A stretch of DNA of 64,000 nucleotides from Lepidodermella squamata (lineage: Eukaryota; Gastrotricha): contig JBLDXI010000050.1 of assembly GCA_047495785.1 (NCBI GenBank), positions 434,001 to 498,000 on the forward strand, read 5' to 3'. The translations under genes were made by a program, and so were the position numbers. The notes below the pieces were generated by a model. That model worked only from the letters and a program-made list of their open reading frames with translations, was not told where the DNA came from and made no database searches. This document shows, one piece after another, positions 41,501 to 52,807 of the stretch. The stretch's first letter is position 1, and each line of letters begins with the position of its first letter.

Positions 41501-41720
41501 CCATCACAGGAATTTCAGGAAATTCATTGCTCGGGTGCGAAACGATAATGCCTCGCCGACCGAACGCGTTGTGCCTGCTCATTGTGGTAGATGTAACAGA
41601 AATGTCAGAAAATTCATTTCTCGGGTGCGAAACGATAAGGCCTGGCAGACAAAACGCGCCGTGTCCGATCATTGTGGTAGCTCTCACAGAAATTTCAGAA
41701 AATTCATTGCCCTTGAGTGA
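32520..41720 (+). repeat. 90-bp satellite array, zone C (1716/1356/990/1260-bp blocks, 93-bp monomers)
   Basis: The monomer family continues with diagnostic variants: gctgggttgcgaaacg centres with tcatcgctggg, a stop-creating cctcgccgatagaacg (33802, 35515, 38587, 39577, 40837), and a 3-base insertion (gcgaaataacgataatg) giving 93-bp monomers. The unit starting at 33693 recurs at 35409 (1716 bp) and 36765 (1356 bp, shorter by four monomers). The unit at 38481 recurs at 39471 (990 bp) and the unit at 39831 at 41091 (1260 bp). A variant block with gataaggcctggcag appears at ~37313, 40374 and 41634. Orientation is uniform throughout. Confidence 0.95.
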
Positions 41721-42250
41721 ATAGAGAATTCCTCGCCGACAGAACGCGCCGTGTCCGATCATTCTGGTAGCTCTCACAGAAAATTCATTGCCCTTGAGTG
41801 AAAGAAGAACGCCTCGCCGACAGAGCGCGTCGTGTCCGATCATTGTGGTAGCTCTCACAGCAATTTCAGAACATTCATTTCTCGGGTGCGAAACGATAAT
41901 GCCTGGCAGACAAAACGCGCCGTGTCAGTTTATTGTGGTAGCTCTCAAAGAAATTTCAGAAAATTCATTGCTCGGGTGCGAAACGATAATGCCTGGCAGA
42001 CAAAACGCATCGTGTCAGTTAATTTCGCTAGCTCTCACAGAAAATTCAGAAAATTTATTGCCCTTGAGTGAATGGAGAATGCCTCGCCGACAGAACGCAT
42101 CGTGTCCGATCATTGTGGTAGCTCTCACAGAAATGTCATGAAATGAATTGTCTAGGAGGAAATCGAGAATACAGCCAGACATGACGCATCGTGTCAGTTC
42201 ATTCTGGTAGCTCTCACAGAAATTTCAGGAAATTCATTGCTCGGGTGCGA
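41721..42250 (+). repeat. Diverged satellite monomers at the zone boundary
   Basis: Monomers here carry many private changes (gaatagagaattcctcgcc, attctggtagctct, gaaagaagaacgcc, gttaatttcgctagc). Some are shortened: the 41761 monomer lacks the aatttcag stretch. The first copy of the tctaggaggaaatcgagaat variant appears at ~42151. Higher divergence is typical of the edge of a homogenised array. The stretch ends where the non-LTR element begins. Confidence 0.88.
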
Positions 42251-42252
42251 TC

Positions 42253-43077
42253 CGGGCGATCCGTTCTTTAAGCGATTGCATCGAACTGCAGAAAGACTTG
42301 GATGAAATCATCAACTGGTTTGACGCTAACGGCCTGTCTGTGAATTCGAAAAAATGCGTCGTGCTTATACTCGGGCAAAACAAATTTATGTTCAAATTCA
42401 AAATTAAAGATGTCGAGCTTGATGTTGTGGACTCAGTGAAAGACCTCGGAATAATTATTGATAAAAATCTCACCTTCTCTGAGCACTGTAACGCATTGGC
42501 AACTAAATGCCTCAGAATTAACGGTGTTATTTGTAAATCGTTCGCCTCTAAATCCTTACGTCTCAAAGCCTATAAAACGTATACTTTATCTCGTCTTGAC
42601 TTTTGCCCGTCTGTTTACTCGCGTTACCTAATAACAGATATTGAAAAGGTCGAATCGATTCAAATCCGCTTCACAAAACGTTTGCTATATCGTAGTACCT
42701 ACTACTCATCGATCGAAGGCTCTTCCTATGAAGAACGACTAAAAAAGCTTGGGTTGTGTTCACTCGAATTAAGACGCTACCAACACGATCTTGCGTTATG
42801 TCATAAAATGTACCAGCGTGCTGTGGACTTAAATTTCTCTGACTTCTTTAATATTTCCACTAATCCGCGCTTACCGCATCATTCTGTTACGATGGAAAGC
42901 TACAGTCATGCCAGCTCTCAGTTTTCATTTGTGAGGCGAGTGCGTCCAGCCTGGAACCGGCTACCATCTTCCGTCGTTAATAATTCGTATTCTTCATTCT
43001 TGAAATATCTTAAATGTACTGACTTGGAAAAATTCACAATTTCTGTGGTGAGGCGCCATAACTTAACGTTTTGTTAA
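42253..43077 (+). pseudogene. Reverse transcriptase C-terminal fragment (non-LTR ORF2)
   Basis: An open frame of 274 codons runs from the truncation point to a TAA at 43075-43077 without an internal stop. It begins just downstream of where the YADD/FADD catalytic box of the palm domain would be. The first residues (SDCIELQKDLDEIINWF) match the region after that motif in Jockey/CR1-type enzymes, followed by the thumb (NGLSVNSKKC, LGIIIDKNLTFSEHC) and the conserved C-terminal segment SYEERLKKLGLCSLELRR. The endonuclease, the fingers and the catalytic aspartates are absent, so it cannot be an active polymerase. It has no start codon of its own: upstream bases are satellite. It looks fairly young because the frame is intact. 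Confidence 0.9.
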
Positions 43078-43112
43078 TTCTTAATTGCTAAATGTCGAAA
43101 GACAAATTGCAA

Positions 43113-43118
43113 AATAAA
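43113..43118 (+). promoter_or_regulatory. AATAAA signal of the non-LTR fragment
   Basis: AATAAA lies 36 bp after the ORF stop and 17 bp before the satellite resumes. This is where a polyadenylation signal would be expected at the 3' end of a retrotransposed copy. No A-tract follows it. Confidence 0.5.
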
Positions 43119-46100
43119 ACAGTATCAGTACTACCGCGAAACGATAATGCCTGGCAGACAAAACGTGTCGTGTCCGATCATTGTGGTAGCTCTCAGAGAA
43201 ATTTCAGGAAATTCATTGCCCTTGAGTGAATGGAGAATGCCTCGCCGAAAGAACGCGTCGTGTCCGATTATTGTGGTAGCTCTCACATAAATTTCAGGAA
43301 ATTCATTGCTCGGGTGCGAAACGATAATGCCTGGCAGACAAAACGCATCGTGTCCGATCATTGTGGTAGCTCTCACAGAAATGTCATGAAATGAATTGTC
43401 TAGGAGGAAATCGAGAATACAGCCAGACATGACGCATCGTGTCAGTTCATTGTGGTAGCTCTCACAGAAATTTCAGGAAATTCATTGCTCGGGTGCGAAA
43501 CGATAATGCCTGGCAGACAAAACGTGTCGTGTCCGATCATTGTGGTAGCTCTCAGAGAAATTTCAGGAAATTCATTGCCCTTGAGTGAATGGAGAATGCC
43601 TCGCCGAAAGAACGCGTCGTGTCCGATTATTGTGGTAGCTCTCACATAAATTTCAGGAAATTCATTGCTCGGGTGCGAAACGATAATGCCTGGCAGACAA
43701 AACGCATCGTATCAGTTAATTGTGGTAGCTCTTACAGAAATTTCAGAAAATTCATTGCCCTTGAGTGAAAGGAGAATGGCTCGCCGAAAGAACGCATCGT
43801 GTCTGTTTATTGTGGTAGCCATCACAGGAATTTCAGGAAATTCATTGCTCGGGTGCGAAACGATAATGCCTCGCCGACAGAACGCATCGTGTATGTTTAT
43901 TGTGGTAGCCATCACAGGAATTTCAGGAAATTCATTGCTCGGGTGCGAAACGATAATGCCTGGCAGACAAAACGCATCGTGTCCGATCATTGTGGTAGCC
44001 ATCACAGAAATGTCATGAAATGAATTGTCTAGGAGGAAATCGAGAATACAGCCAGACATGACGCATCGTGTCAGTTCATTGTGGTAGCTCTTACAGAAAT
44101 TTCAGAAAATTCATTGCCCTTGAGTGAATGGAGAATGCCTCGCCGACAGAACGCATCGTGTCTGTTTATTGTGGTAGCCATCACAGGAATTTCAGGAAAT
44201 TCATTGCTCGGGTGCGAAACGATAATGCCTGGCAGACAAAACGCATCGTGTCCGATCATTGTGGTAGCCATCACAGAAATGTCATGAAATGAATTGTCTA
44301 GGAGGAAATCGAGAATACAGCCAGACATGACGCATCGTGTCAGTTCATTGTGGTAGCTCTCACAGAAATTTCAGGAAATTCATTGCTCGGGTGCGAAACG
44401 ATAATGCCTGGCAGACAAAACGTGTCGTGTCCGATCATTGTGGTAGCTCTCAGAGAAATTTCAGGAAATTCATTGCCCTTGAGTGAATGGAGAATGCCTC
44501 GCCGAAAGAACGCGTCGTGTCCGATTATTGTGGTAGCTCTCACAGAAATTTCAGGAAATTCATTGCTCTGGTGCGAAACGATAATGCCTGGCAGACAAAA
44601 CGTGTCGTGTCCGATCATTGTGGTAGCTCTCAGAGAAATCTCAGAAAATTCATTGCTCGGGTGCGAAACGATAATGCCTGGCAGACAGAACGCATCGTGT
44701 CCGATCATTGTGGTAGCTCTCAGAGAAATCTCAGAAAATTCATTGCTTGGGTGCGAAGCGATAATGCCTGGCAGACAAAACGTGTCGTGTTCGATCATTG
44801 TGGTAGCTCTCAGAGAAATTTCAGGAAATTCATTGCTCGGGTGCGAAACTATAATGCCTGGCAGACAAAACGCGCCGTGTCCGATCATTGTGGTAGCTCT
44901 CACAGAAATTTCAGAAAATTCATTGCGCGGGTCCGATCATTGTGGTAGCTCTCAGAGAAATCTCAGAAAATTCATTGCTCGGGTGCGAAACGATAATGCC
45001 TGGCAGACAAAAAGCATCGTGTCCGATCATTGTGGTAGCTCTCACAGAAATTTCAGAAAATTCATTGCCCTTGAGTGAAAGGAGAATGCCTCGCCGACAG
45101 AACGCATCGTGTCTGTTCATTGTGTTAGCTGTCACAGAAATGTCATGAAAAGAATTGTCTAGGAGGAAATCGAGAATACAGCCAGACATGACGCATCGTG
45201 TCAGTTCATTGTGGTAGCTCTCACAGAAATTTCAGGAAATTCATTGCTCGGGTGCGAAACGATAATGCCTGGCAGACAAAACGCATCGTGTCCGATCATT
45301 GTGGTAGCTCCCACAGAAATGTCATGAAATGAATTGTCTAGGAGGAAATCGAGAATACAGCCAGACAAAACGCGCCGTGTCCGATCATTGTGGTAGCTCT
45401 CGCAGAAAATTCATTGCCCTTGAGTGAATGGAGAATGGCTCGCCGACAGAACGCATCGTGTCTGTTTATTGTGGTAGCCATCACAGGAATTTCAGGAAAT
45501 TCATTGCTCGGGTGCGAAACGATAATGCCTGCAGAAAAACGCATCTTGTCCGATCATTTTAGTAGCTCTCACAGAAATTTCAGACAATTCATTGCCCTTG
45601 AGTGAATGGAGAATGCCTCGCCGACAGAACGCATCGTGTCTGTTTATTGTGGTAGCCATCACAGAAATTTCAGAAAATTTATTGCCCCTGAGTGAAAGGA
45701 GAATGCCTCGCCGACAGAACGCGTTGTGTCCGATCATTGTGGTAGCTCTCACAGAAATTTCAGTAAATTTATTGCCCTTGAGTGAAAGGAGAATGCCTCG
45801 CCGACAGAACGCGTCGTGTCTGTTCATTGTGTTAGCTGTCACAGAAATGTCATGAAAAGAATTGTCTAGGAGGAAATCGAGAATACAGCCAGACAGAACG
45901 CATCGTGTCCGATCATTGTGGTAGCTCTCACAGAAATTTCAGAAAATTCATTTCTCGGTTGCGAATCGATAATGCCTGCAGAAAAACGCATCTTGTCCGA
46001 TCATTTTAGTAGCTCTCACAGAAATTTCAGAAAATTTATTGCCCTTGAGTGAAAGGAGAATGCCTCGCCGCCAGAACGCATCGTGTCTGTTTATTGTGGT

Positions 46101-46395
46101 AGCCATCACAGAAATTTCAGAAAATTTATTGCCCTTGAGTGAAAGGAGAATGCCTCGCCGACAGAACGCGTTGTGTCCGATCATTGTGGTAGCTCTCACA
46201 GAAATTTCAGTAAATTTATTGCCCTTGAGTGAAAGGAGAATGCCTCGCCGACAGAACGCGTTGTGTCTGCTTATTGTGTTAGCTGTCACAGAATTGTGAG
46301 AAAATTCATTGCTCGGGTGCGAAACGATAATGCCTGGCAGACAAAACGCAGCGTGTCCGATCATTGTGGTAGCTCTCATAGAAATTTCAGAAAAT

Positions 46396-48600
46396 TCATT
46401 TCTCGGTTGCGAATCGATAATGCCTGCAGAAAAACGCATCTTGTCCGATCATTTTAGTAGCTCTCACAGAAATTTCAGAAAATTCATTGCCCTTGAGTGA
46501 ATGAAGAATGGCTCGCCGGCAGAACGCGACGTCTCCGATCATTGTGGTAGCTCTCACAGAAAATTCATTGCCCTTCAGTGAATGAAGAATGCCTCGCCGA
46601 CAGAACGCATCGTGTCTGTTCATTGTGTTAGCTGTCACAGAAATGTCATGAAAAGAATTGTCTAGGAGGAAATTGAGAATACAGCCAGACAGAACGCATC
46701 GTGTCCGATCATTGTGGTAGCTCTCATAGAAATTTCAGAAAATTCATTGCTCGGGTGCGAAACGATAATGCCTGCAGAAAAACGCATCTTGTCCGATCAT
46801 TTTAGTAGCTCTCACAGAAATTTCAGACAATTCATTGCCCTTGAGTGAATGGAGAATGGCTCGCCGGCAGAACGCGACGTGTCCGATCATTGTGGTAGCT
46901 CTCACAGAAATTTCAGAAAATTTATTGCCCTTGAGTGAATGGAGAATGCCTCGCCGACAGAACGCATCGTGTCTGTTTATTGTGGTAGCCATCACAGAAA
47001 TTTCAGAAAATTTATTGCCCTTGAGTGAAAGGAGAATGCCTCGCCGACAGAACGCGTCGTGTCCGATCATTGTGGTAGCTCTCACAGAAATTTCAGTAAA
47101 TTTATTGCCCTTGAGTGAAAGGAGAATGCCTCGCCGACAGAACGCGTTGTGTCTGCTTATTGTGTTAGCTGTCACAGAATTGTGAGAAAATTCATTTCTC
47201 GGGATCGAAACGATTTCAGGAAATTCATTGCTCGGGTGCGAAACGATAATGCCTGGCAGACAAAACGCAGCGTGTCCGATCATTGTGGTAGCTCTCACAG
47301 AAATTTCAGAAAATTCATTTCTCGGTTGCGAATCGATAATGCCTGCAGAAAAACGCATCTTGTCCGATCATTTTAGTAGCTCTCACAGAAATTTCAGAAA
47401 ATTCATTGCCCTTGAGTGAATGAAGAATGGCTCGCCGGCAGAACGCGACGTCTCCGATCATTGTGGTAGCTCTCACAGAAAATTCATTGCCCTTCAGTGA
47501 ATGGAGAATGCCTCGCCGACAGAACGCATCGTGTCTGTTCATTGTGTTAGCTGTCACAGAAATGTCATGAAAAGAATTGTCTAGGAGGAAATTGAGAATA
47601 CAGCCAGACAGAACGCATCGTGTCCGATCATTGTGGTAGCTCTCATAGAAATTTCAGAAAATTCATTTCTCGGTTGCGAATCGATAATGCCTGCAGAAAA
47701 ACGCATCTTGTCCGATCATTTTAGTAGCTCTCACAGAAATTTCAGACAATTCATTGCCCTTGAGTGAATGGAGAATGGCTCGCCGGCAGAACGCGACGTG
47801 TCCGATCATTGTGGTAGCTCTCACAGAAATTTCAGAAAATTTATTGCCCTTGAGTGAATGGAGAATGCCTCGCCGACAGAACGCATCGTGTCTGTTTATT
47901 GTGGTAGCCATCACAGAAATTTCAGAAAATTTATTGCCCTTGAGTGAAAGGAGAATGCCTCGCCGACAGAACGCGTCGTGTCCGATCATTGTGGTAGCTC
48001 TCACAGAAATTTCAGTAAATTTATTGCCCTTGAGTGAAAGGAGAATGCCTCGCCGACAGAACGCGTTGTGTCTGCTTATTGTGTTAGCTGTCACAGAATT
48101 GTGAGAAAATTCATTTCTCGGGATCGAAACGATTTCAGGAAATTCATTGCTCGGGTGCGAAACGATAATGCCTGGCAGACAAAACGCAGCGTGTCCGATC
48201 ATTGTGGTAGCTCTCACAGAAATTTCAGAAAATTCATTTCTCGGTTGCGAATCGATAATGCCTGCAGAAAAACGCATCTTGTCCGATCATTTTAGTAGCT
48301 TTCACAGAAATTTCAGAAAATTCATTGCCCTTGAGTGAATGAAGAATGGCTCGCCGGCAGAACGCGACGTCTCCGATCATTGTGGTAGCTCTCACAGAAA
48401 ATTCATTGCCCTTCAGTGAATGGAGAATGCCTCGCCGACAGAACGCATCGTGTCTGTTCATTGTGTTAGCTGTCACAGAAATGTCATGAAAAGAATTGTC
48501 TAGGAGGAAATTGAGAATACAGCCAGACAGAACGCATCGTGTCCGATCATTGTGGTAGCTCTCATAGAAATTTCAGAAAATTCATTTCTCGGTTGCGAAT
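46396..48600 (+). repeat. 919-bp higher-order repeat
   Basis: Landmarks at 46396, 46744 and 47149 recur 919 bp later at 47315, 47663 and 48068, and the first again at 48234. Units include a truncated stretch (ctcgggatcgaaacgattt) and one copy of the tctaggagga monomer. The near identity of the copies shows recent tandem amplification within an otherwise diverged zone. Confidence 0.85.
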
Positions 48601-51600
48601 CGATAATGCCTGCAGAAAAACGCATCTTGTCCGATCATTTTAGTAGCTCTCACAGAAATTTCAGACAATTCATTGCCCTTGAGTGAATGGAGAATGGCTC
48701 GCCGGCAGAACGCGACGTGTCCGATCATTTTGGTAGCTCTCACAGAAATTTCAGAAAATTTATTGCCCTTGAGTGAAAGGAGAATGCCTCGCCGACAGAA
48801 CGCGTTGTGTCCGATCATTGTGGTAGCTCTCACAGAAATTTCAGAAAATTCATTTCTCGGGTGCGAAACGATAATGTGGTAGCTCTCACAGAAATTTCAG
48901 AAAATTCATTTCCCGGTTGCGAATCGATAATGCCTGCAGAAAAACGCATCTTGTCCGATCATTTTAGTAGCTCTCACAGAAATTTCAGAAAATTCATTGC
49001 CCTTGAGTGAATGAAGAATGGCTCGCCGGCAGAACGCGACGTGTCCGATCATTGTGGTAGCTCTCGCAGAAAATTCATTGCCCTTGAGTGAATGGAGAAT
49101 GGCTCGCCGACAGAACGCATCGTGTCTGTTTATTGTGGTAGCCATCACAGGAATTTCAGGAAATTCATTGCTCGGGTGCGAAACGATAATGCCTGCAGAA
49201 AAACGCATCTTGTCCGATCATTTTAGTAGCTCTCACAGAAATTTCAGACAATTCATTGCCCTTGAGTGAATGGAGAATGCCTCGCCGACAGAACGCATCG
49301 TGTCTGTTTATTGTGGTAGCCATCACAGAAATTTCAGAAAATTTATTGCCCTTGAGTGAAAGGAGAATGCCTCGCCGACAGAACGCGTTGTGTCCGATCA
49401 TTGTGGTAGCTCTCACAGAAATTTCAGTAAATTTATTGCCCTTGAGTGAAAGGAGAATGCCTCGCCGACAGAACGCGTTGTGTCTGCTTATTGTGTTAGC
49501 TGTCACAGAATTGTGAGAAAATTCATTTCTCGGGATCGAAACGATTTCAGGAAATTCATTGCTCGGGTGCGAAACGATAATGCCTGGCAGACAAAACGCA
49601 TCGTGTCTGTTCATTGTGTTAGCTGTCACAGAAATGTCATGAAAAGAATTGTCTAGGAGGAAATTGAGAATACAGCCAGACAGAACGCATCGTGTCCGAT
49701 CATTGTGGTAGCTCTCATAGAAATTTCAGAAAATTCATTTCTCGGTTGCGAATCGATAATGCCTGCAGAAAAACGCATCTTGTCCGATCATTTTAGTAGC
49801 TCTCACAGAAATTTCAGACAATTCATTGCCCTTGAGTGAATGGAGAATGCCTCGCCGACAGAACGCATCGTGTCTGTTTATTGTGGTAGCCATCACAGAA
49901 ATTTCAGAAAATTTATTGCCCTTGAGTGAAAGGAGAATGCCTCGCCGACAGAACGCGTTGTGTCTGCTTATTGTGTTAGCTGTCACAGAATTGTGAGAAA
50001 ATTCATTTCTCGGGATCGAAACGATTTCAGGAAATTCATTGCTCGGGTGCGAAACGATAATGCCTGGCAGACAAAACGCATCGTGTCTGTTCATTGTGTT
50101 AGCTGTCACAGAAATGTCATGAAAAGAATTGTCTAGGAGGAAATTGAGAATACAGCCAGACAGAACGCATCGTGTCTGTTTATTGTGGTAGCCATCACAG
50201 GAATTTCAGGAAATTCATTGCTCGGGTGCGAAACGATAATGCCTGCAGAAAAACGCATCTTGTCCGATCATTTTAGTAGCTCTCACAGAAATTTCAGACA
50301 ATTCATTGCCCTTGAGTGAATGGAGAATGCCTCGCCGACAGAACGCATCGTGTCTGTTTATTGTGGTAGCCATCACAGAAATTTCAGAAAATTTATTGCC
50401 CTTGAGTGAAAGGAGAATGCCTCGCCGACAGAACGCGTTGTGTCCGATCATTGTGGTAGCTCTCACAGAAATTTCAGTAAATTTATTGCCCTTGAGTGAA
50501 AGGAGAATGCCTCGCCGACAGAACGCGTTGTGTCTGCTTATTGTGTTAGCTGTCACAGAATTGTGAGAAAATTCATTTCTCGGGATCGAAACGATTTCAG
50601 GAAATTCATTGCTCGGGTGCGAAACGATAATGCCTGGCAGACAAAACGCAGCGTGTCCGATCGTTGTGATAGCTCTCACAGAAATTTCAGAAAATTCATT
50701 TCTCGGTTGCGAATCGATAATGCCTGCAGAAAAACGCATCTTGTCCGATCATTTTAGTAGCTCTCACAGAAATTTCAGAAAATTCATTGCCCTTGAGTGA
50801 ATGAAGAATGGCTCGCCGGCAGAACGCGACGTGTCCGATCATTGTGGTAGCTCTCACAGAAATTTCAGAAAATTTATTGCCCTCGAGTGAAAGGAGAATG
50901 CCTCGCCGACAGAACGCGTTGTGTCCGATCATTGTGGTAGCTCTCACAGAAATTTCAGAAAATTTATTGCCCTCGAGTGAAAGGAGAATGCCTCGCCGAC
51001 AGAACGCGTTGTGTCCGATCATTGTGGTAGCTCTCACAGAAATTTCAGAAAATTTATTGCCCTTGAGTGAAAGGAGAATGCCTCGCCGACAGAACGCGTT
51101 GTGTCCGATCATTGTGGTAGCTCTCACAGAAATTTCAGAAAATTCATTTCTCGGTTGCGAATCGATAATGCCTGCAGAAAAACGCATCTTGTCCGATCAT
51201 TTTAGTAGCTCTCACAGAAATTTCAGACAATTCATTGCCCTTGAGTGAATGGAGAATGGCTCGCCGGCAGAACGCGACGTGTCCGATCATTTTGGTAGCT
51301 CTCACAGAAATTTCAGAAAATTTATTGCCCTTGAGTGAAAGGAGAATGCCTCGCCGACAGAACGCGTTGTGTCCGATCATTGTGGTAGCTCTCACAGAAA
51401 TTTCAGAAAATTCATTTCTCGGGTGCGAAACGATAATGTGGTAGCTCTCACAGAAATTTCAGAAAATTCATTTCCCGGTTGCGAATCGATAATGCCTGCA
51501 GAAAAACGCATCTTGTCCGATCATTTTAGTAGCTCTCACAGAAATTTCAGAAAATTCATTGCCCTTGAGTGAATGAAGAATGGCTCGCCGGCAGAACGCG

Positions 51601-52160
51601 ACGTGTCCGATCATTGTGGTAGCTCTCGCAGAAAATTCATTGCCCTTGAGTGAATGGAGAATGGCTCGCCGACAGAACGCATCGTGTCTGTTTATTGTGG
51701 TAGCCATCACAGGAATTTCAGGAAATTCATTGCTCGGGTGCGAAACGATAATGCCTGCAGAAAAACGCATCTTGTCCGATCATTTTAGTAGCTCTCACAG
51801 AAATTTCAGACAATTCATTGCCCTTGAGTGAATGGAGAATGCCTCGCCGACAGAACGCATCGTGTCTGTTTATTGTGGTAGCCATCACAGAAATTTCAGA
51901 AAATTTATTGCCCTTGAGTGAAAGGAGAATGCCTCGCCGACAGAACGCGTTGTGTCCGATCATTGTGGTAGCTCTCACAGAAATTTCAGTAAATTTATTG
52001 CCCTTGAGTGAAAGGAGAATGCCTCGCCGACAGAACGCGTTGTGTCTGCTTATTGTGTTAGCTGTCACAGAATTGTGAGAAAATTCATTTCTCGGGATCG
52101 AAACGATTTCAGGAAATTCATTGCTCGGGTGCGAAACGATAATGCCTGGCAGACAAAACG
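48582..52160 (+). repeat. Duplicated ~1.0-kb segment, offset 2562 bp
   Basis: The sequence from about 48582 to 49600 recurs at about 51144 to 52160. Landmarks 48906, 49165 and 49256 map to 51468, 51727 and 51818. Both copies hold the short junction gcgaaacgataatgtggtag, where about 50 bp of a monomer is missing. The same junction appears again after the LTR element (~61163 and ~61836), linking the two flanks. Confidence 0.85.
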
Positions 52161-52251
52161 CAGCGTGTCCGATCGTTGTGATAGCTCTCACAGAAATTTC
52201 AGAAAATTCATTTCTCGGTTGCGAATCGATAATGCCTGCAGAAAAACGCAT

Positions 52252-52255
52252 CTTG
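52252..52255. repeat. Target-site duplication, left (cttg)
   Basis: cttg directly precedes the 5' LTR and recurs directly after the 3' LTR. The interrupted satellite has a single cttg at this place (gcatcttgtccgatc). A 5-bp reading (cttgt) is possible if the LTR is taken to begin at gtaac; TG...CA ends favour 4 bp. Confidence 0.9.
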
Positions 52256-52582
52256 TGTAACCGGTGTGAAGTCGACCATGACGAACCGCCGCTCAGATCG
52301 TCGACATGCTACGCATCACCGGCATCGTAGCGCGGTTCCACTCGGCTTACACCGCTACGGCTCACTGACGTTTTAGCGCGATCCCTGTAGCCGACACAGT
52401 AGCTGATGTTTCGCATGACCGGTTCTCATCATCCGGAACCAACACGGCCTCGAAAAACAACCCATCCTGATAGTATTTAAGCTGATGTAATTTGTCGATA
52501 AAATAACAAGTTGTACAAGTATAATAAAGTTGTGAGATTACCACTTCTGCCGTCTCTTGCCTAGTGTCGAACCCCTGTTACA
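52256..52582 (+). repeat. 5' long terminal repeat (327 bp)
   Basis: Begins tgtaac and ends gttaca, a perfect 6-bp inverted terminus with canonical TG...CA. A TATA-like tatttaa lies at 52474-52480 and AATAAA at 52523-52528, so U3 is long and R/U5 short. A potential stem (cgtagcg at 52326-52332 with cgctacg at 52353-52359) sits in U3. The LTR supplies the promoter for the genomic RNA. Read against the 3' copy it shows no difference in length or in any base I could see. Confidence 0.96.
52474..52480 (+). promoter_or_regulatory. TATA-like box of the 5' LTR
   Basis: tatttaa lies 43 bp upstream of the AATAAA and about 100 bp before the LTR end. It is the only AT-rich core-promoter-like motif in this part of the LTR. 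The transcription start is not determined; many gypsy-type LTRs use TATA-less initiators, so this is a candidate only. Confidence 0.4.
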
Positions 52583-52807
52583 TTTTGGTGTCAGAAGTGG
52601 CTCTAGCCAAGAACGGCAGATCCCGCAGTCAAGTTGGAACCGGTCGACCCAAGCGAGCAAGACCAAACCGAAGCAAGCAACCAAGCTACTAACACTAGCA
52701 GAAGAAGCCAAGCGGAAGCAAGCAAACCATCCACCGACCTCCTTGCAATTACCCTAAAGAGACTTGGTCAGAAAACCAGCGCGCAGAAGAAGCCAGCAGC
52801 AACAACA
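52583..52807 (+). other. 5' leader of the LTR element
   Basis: 225 bp between the LTR and the first in-frame gag ATG, rich in purines and aagcaagcaa-type repeats. The gag frame is open through most of it without an ATG. No strong splice donor is visible here. The packaging signal is expected in this area by analogy, but nothing specific can be recognised. Confidence 0.6.
52586..52600 (+). promoter_or_regulatory. Primer-binding site, tRNA-Leu type
   Basis: tggtgtcagaagtgg starts 3 nt after the 5' LTR. Its reverse complement, ccacttctgacacca, equals the 3' end (with CCA) of animal tRNA-Leu of the GTCAGGATGGCCGAG type as I remember it, over 15 nt. The position and the TGG start are standard for a minus-strand primer-binding site. 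Confidence 0.85.

Larger units (their letters stand above)
42251..43135 (+). mobile_element. 5'-truncated non-LTR retrotransposon (Jockey/CR1-like), 3' end only
   Basis: Non-satellite DNA interrupts a monomer. The satellite breaks off at gggtgcga (42250) and resumes at gcgaaacgataatg (43136), so gcga (42247-42250 and 43136-43139) is a 4-bp duplication or microhomology. The insert holds the C-terminal part of a reverse-transcriptase ORF on the plus strand, then a 58-bp 3' UTR with AATAAA at 43113-43118. No poly(A) tail or terminal repeat is seen. Truncation at the 5' end with a retained 3' end is the usual product of target-primed reverse transcription. Clade assignment rests on motif resemblance only. 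Confidence 0.88.
43136..52255 (+). repeat. 90-bp satellite array, zone E (88/89-bp variant subfamily)
   Basis: The satellite resumes in the same orientation after the non-LTR insertion but in a more diverged form. Two variants characterise it. One is an 88-bp monomer with cctgcagaaaaacgcatct followed by tgtccgatcattttagtag. The other is an 89-bp monomer with gaattgtctaggaggaaat and gagaatacagccagac at ~43399, 44028, 44297, 45158, 45337, 45865, 46661, 47580, 48499, 49652 and 50132. Centres with gtgaaaggagaatgcctcgcc and aaatttattgcccttgag are common. Some monomers are partly deleted, e.g. ctctcgcagaaaattcatt without aatttcag. No gene is seen. Confidence 0.94.

Noticed and set aside
1-42250. 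Dozens of long ORFs in the satellite, on both strands
   Set aside because: They are 30-codon periodic translations of the 90-bp monomer, overlap each other in several frames, start and stop at monomer variants, and are broken by shared 1-2-base indels. None has unique sequence or gene-like flanks.
42234-42566. Minus-strand ORF over the non-LTR fragment
   Set aside because: It is a shadow of the reverse-transcriptase frame and crosses into satellite.
52362-52544. 60-codon minus-strand ORF in both LTRs
   Set aside because: It is short, wholly within non-coding LTR, and has no features beyond its length.
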